From Deltaproteobacteria bacterium (GTDB lineage: Bacteria; Desulfobacterota; Desulfarculia; Adiutricales; Adiutricaceae): a DNA stretch of 5,275 nucleotides. Shown here piece after piece: positions 4,743 to 5,275 of this stretch. Location: NCBI GenBank assembly GCA_031288745.1, contig JAITQT010000393.1, positions 1 through 5,275 on the forward strand. The letters run 5' to 3'. Each line of letters starts with the position of its first letter. Positions within the stretch are counted from its first letter, which is position 1. The translations under genes and the position numbers were made by a program. Below the pieces are notes generated by a model, which worked only from the letters and a program-made list of their open reading frames with translations, had not been told where the DNA came from and did no database searches.

Positions 4743-5275
4743 TTAACTCTTCTTCTTACCAGGCCGATTCCCGCTAGTTCGACTAGGGCTTTGAGTCTTA
4801 GCCTCTGTTTGGGGCTTATCCTCCTTTTTAGCGGACTTTTTAACACCTTGGCTCTGGGTTTTAGGCTTGGCTTGGGGTTTAGCTTCAGTTTTAGCGGACT
4901 TTTTCCCAACCTCAGGTTTAGCTTCTTCGTCTTCGTCATCATCGTCGTCGTCGTCATATCTCTCTTTGTCGTAGTCGTATTCGTGGTATCCGTCATCATC
5001 ATCATCATAATCATCATCATCATCTTCTTCGTCTTCGTCTCCCCCTATTAAAAATGATCTAAAATCCTCCTCATCATCATCATCATCATACTCATCATCA
5101 TCATACTCATACTCATCGTCCTCATCCTCATCCTCGTAGTCAGAATCTTCTTCTTCCTCAAAGGAGTCTTTCTCAGAAAGCCCAGGAATAGCAAGGGTGG
5201 GGTCAAACGATATGTTAGTTAGTTTAAATTGAGAGTCATCATCATCATCATCATAGTCGTCGTCGTCATCATCAT
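4743..5275 (-). CDS. C-terminal part of an Asp/Glu/Tyr-rich protein with a Lys/Pro-rich tail, function unknown
   Basis: This minus-strand frame is open from the right edge for 176 residues to a TAA at 4745–4743; its start lies outside the window. The first 117 visible residues are extremely acidic, with runs of Asp and Glu broken regularly by Tyr (visible residues 1–13, 39–69 and 79–117). Two less acidic islands interrupt them: SQFKLTNISFDPTLAIPGLS (14–33) and FRSFLIGG (about 71–78). Residues 118–176 switch abruptly to a basic Lys/Ala/Pro/Gln tail with two KKSAK copies, ending GKKKS. The protein is therefore a polyampholyte, almost certainly disordered in this part. I do not recognise a family. 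It is not the end of InfB, whose C-terminal domain is conserved. The other minus frames are stop-interrupted or give Met/Thr runs, and the plus strand gives only Ile/Val runs that mirror the Asp codons. It could be the disordered tail of a folded protein or a wholly disordered one. Confidence 0.72.
   Translation of the reverse strand, partial: DDDDDDYDDDDDDSQFKLTNISFDPTLAIPGLSEKDSFEEEEDSDYEDEDEDDEYEYDDDEYDDDDDEEDFRSFLIGGDEDEEDDDDDYDDDDDGYHEYDYDKERYDDDDDDDEDEEAKPEVGKKSAKTEAKPQAKPKTQSQGVKKSAKKEDKPQTEAKTQSPSRTSGNRPGKKKS
4826..4904. repeat. 16-base direct repeat inside the basic tail
   Basis: TTTTAGCGGACTTTTT occurs at 4826–4841 and 4889–4904, 63 bases (21 codons) apart and in frame. On the coding strand each copy encodes KKSAK with its flanks. 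The identity at DNA level suggests a fairly recent internal duplication or conversion within the tail. Confidence 0.6.
4922..5275. repeat. Imperfect trinucleotide (ATC/GAT) repeat tracts
   Basis: Several blocks of tandem TCA/TCG triplets on the plus strand (for example about 4992–5024, 5070–5099, 5237–5254 and 5257–5275) read as GAT/GAC aspartate codons on the minus strand. GAT and GAC are mixed and interrupted by TAT and GAG/GAA codons. The tracts are thus not pure microsatellites, which points to amino-acid-level selection as well as possible slippage. Confidence 0.7.

Noticed and set aside
4721..5023. Minus-strand frame with Met/Thr runs and a Lys-rich end
   Set aside because: It is an out-of-frame reading of the same triplet repeats. 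The Asp frame is open over the whole stretch to the window edge, while this Met/Thr frame meets a TAA upstream near 5225.
4737..5051. Plus-strand frame with a very hydrophobic Ile/Val/Phe-rich product that looks like a membrane protein
   Set aside because: The Ile and Val runs are the exact antisense of Asp codons in the minus-strand acidic gene, so the composition is a mirror artefact.

Overview
The window is a bacterial translation and RNA-metabolism operon read on the minus strand. In transcription order it holds a low-complexity protein (3' part only), an approximately 500-base gap, rbfA, an approximately 180-base gap, nrnA (DHH/DHHA1 phosphoesterase), truB, rpsO, an approximately 300-base structured gap, and the first 314 codons of pnp. 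The order rbfA–DHH–truB–rpsO–pnp without ribF between truB and rpsO resembles Deltaproteobacteria/Desulfobacterota. With mid-range base composition, that is the best lineage guess, but it is an inference from gene order and general protein flavour only.

The genes fit one theme. RbfA is a late 30S maturation factor. TruB makes pseudouridine 55 in tRNA. S15 is an early-binding 30S protein. PNPase degrades RNA from the 3' end, and NrnA finishes the short oligonucleotides (and pAp) that exonucleases leave behind. nrnA and truB overlap by four bases, and truB starts at TTG, which suggests coupled translation. rpsO follows truB after 42 bases. The rpsO–pnp gap carries a 17-bp perfect inverted repeat with a second hairpin nested inside. 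This is the position where the E. coli pnp leader is cut by RNase III during PNPase autocontrol, so this element is the best-supported regulatory feature here.

The least ordinary part is 4241–5275. Upstream of rbfA, where related genomes usually carry infB and a small DUF503/YlxP gene, I see neither. Instead there is a gap with several possible RNA hairpins and no convincing gene. Beyond it is the end of a frame that stays open to the window edge and encodes an Asp/Glu/Tyr-rich stretch followed by a Lys/Pro/Ala/Gln-rich tail. Its function is unknown. No mobile element, CRISPR array, tRNA or rRNA was seen. Apart from that protein and the intergenic RNA structures, this is conserved housekeeping DNA.
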